NCBI RefSeq assembly: GCF_027563315.1
Contig: NZ_JAMKBJ010000009.1
Coordinates: 62,001 to 126,000, forward strand
Length of the DNA: 64,000 nt
Direction: 5' to 3'
From: Paenisporosarcina quisquiliarum
Lineage (GTDB): Bacteria; Bacillota; Bacilli; Bacillales_A; Planococcaceae
Shown: positions 63,984 through 64,000 of the stretch, piece after piece
Position numbering within the stretch: position 1 is the first letter of the stretch
How the letters are laid out: the number at the start of each line of letters is the position of its first letter
Program-made: the position numbers and the translations under genes
The notes under the pieces: model-generated
What the model was told of the DNA's origin: nothing
Seen by the model: only the letters and a program-made list of their open reading frames with translations
Database searches by the model: none

Positions 63984-64000
63984 GATGAAAAAATGCAGAC
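63984..64000 (+). CDS. Possible 5' end of a gene leaving the window
   Basis: TTAGGTGAG at 63974-63982 precedes an ATG at 63984, opening MKKCR. Only five codons are visible. No product can be named. Confidence 0.4.

Overview
The window looks like chromosome from a low-to-moderate GC, endospore-forming Gram-positive of the Bacillales, most probably Planococcaceae (Sporosarcina / Paenisporosarcina / Psychrobacillus type). I infer this from strong AGGAGG-type ribosome sites, TTG/GTG starts, intrinsic terminators after most genes, spore-coat genes (CotB, CotD, Coat F domain), B. subtilis-like gene pairs (gltAB, cotB-ywrK-ywrJ, yxjC-bdhA, SwrC with a TetR regulator) and Bacillaceae-type palindromic repeats. 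The genus is inference. No rRNA, tRNA, CRISPR, prophage or intact insertion sequence was seen.

Layout. 1-4.3 kb: a phased 21-bp repeat array, an RluF-type pseudouridine synthase, an uncharacterised protein, a histidine-kinase relic, a broken ECF sigma gene, an MFS exporter and a CotD-like coat gene with internal 33-bp repeats. 4.4-7.5 kb: an amino-acid ABC importer headed by an RpiR-type regulator. 7.6-12.3 kb: two copies of a ~106-bp palindromic element around DUF305 and LysM-3D genes, then a thioredoxin-reductase-like flavoprotein, a cupin and a Coat F protein. 12.3-19.8 kb: an RND exporter (SwrC type) divergent from its TetR regulator, a cupin/HD-GYP protein, small membrane or secreted proteins, a second 21-bp array in the opposite orientation and a TRM11-like RNA methyltransferase. 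20-25.1 kb: a sporulation-type neighbourhood with two small N/Q-rich paralogues behind nearly identical promoter-like sequences and a cotB - 48-codon smORF - ywrK - ywrJ cluster.

25.4-34.8 kb: NupC nucleoside transporter, RNase J, a bacterial SET-domain protein, YfhF-like epimerase, SRPBCC protein, NCS2 purine permease, a coiled-coil protein and a secreted polysaccharide deacetylase. 35.1-43.1 kb: a 57-aa small protein, then two tandem SLH-anchored subtilases next to a NarL/DegU-class two-component system read in the same direction. 43.4-47.9 kb: maltose acetyltransferase with a duplicated gene-tail relic, a P-loop kinase, Ohr, and a GntP permease with 3-hydroxybutyrate dehydrogenase. 47.9-56.1 kb: glutamate synthase gltAB with a consensus cre box upstream, a 47-aa lipoprotein and a KgtP-like transporter. 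56.2-63.9 kb: MsrAB, a phosphotransferase, DUF1801, a proline-iminopeptidase-type hydrolase, a small membrane protein, a nucleotidyltransferase, a MATE exporter and an orphan sporulation-type histidine kinase.

How it fits together. The window is core-like with no large foreign island. Its themes are spore coat and sporulation, nitrogen and carbon balance (gltAB, 2-oxoglutarate-type transporter, cre sites, amino-acid and nucleoside uptake), export and stress defence (SwrC, MATE, Ohr, MsrAB) and surface proteolysis. Many starts were moved from the longest reading frame to the start with the best ribosome-binding site. Several small genes (22373-22519, 35145-35318, 54389-54532) and broken genes (1773-1898, 2061-2324, 43397-43435) were found by direct reading.
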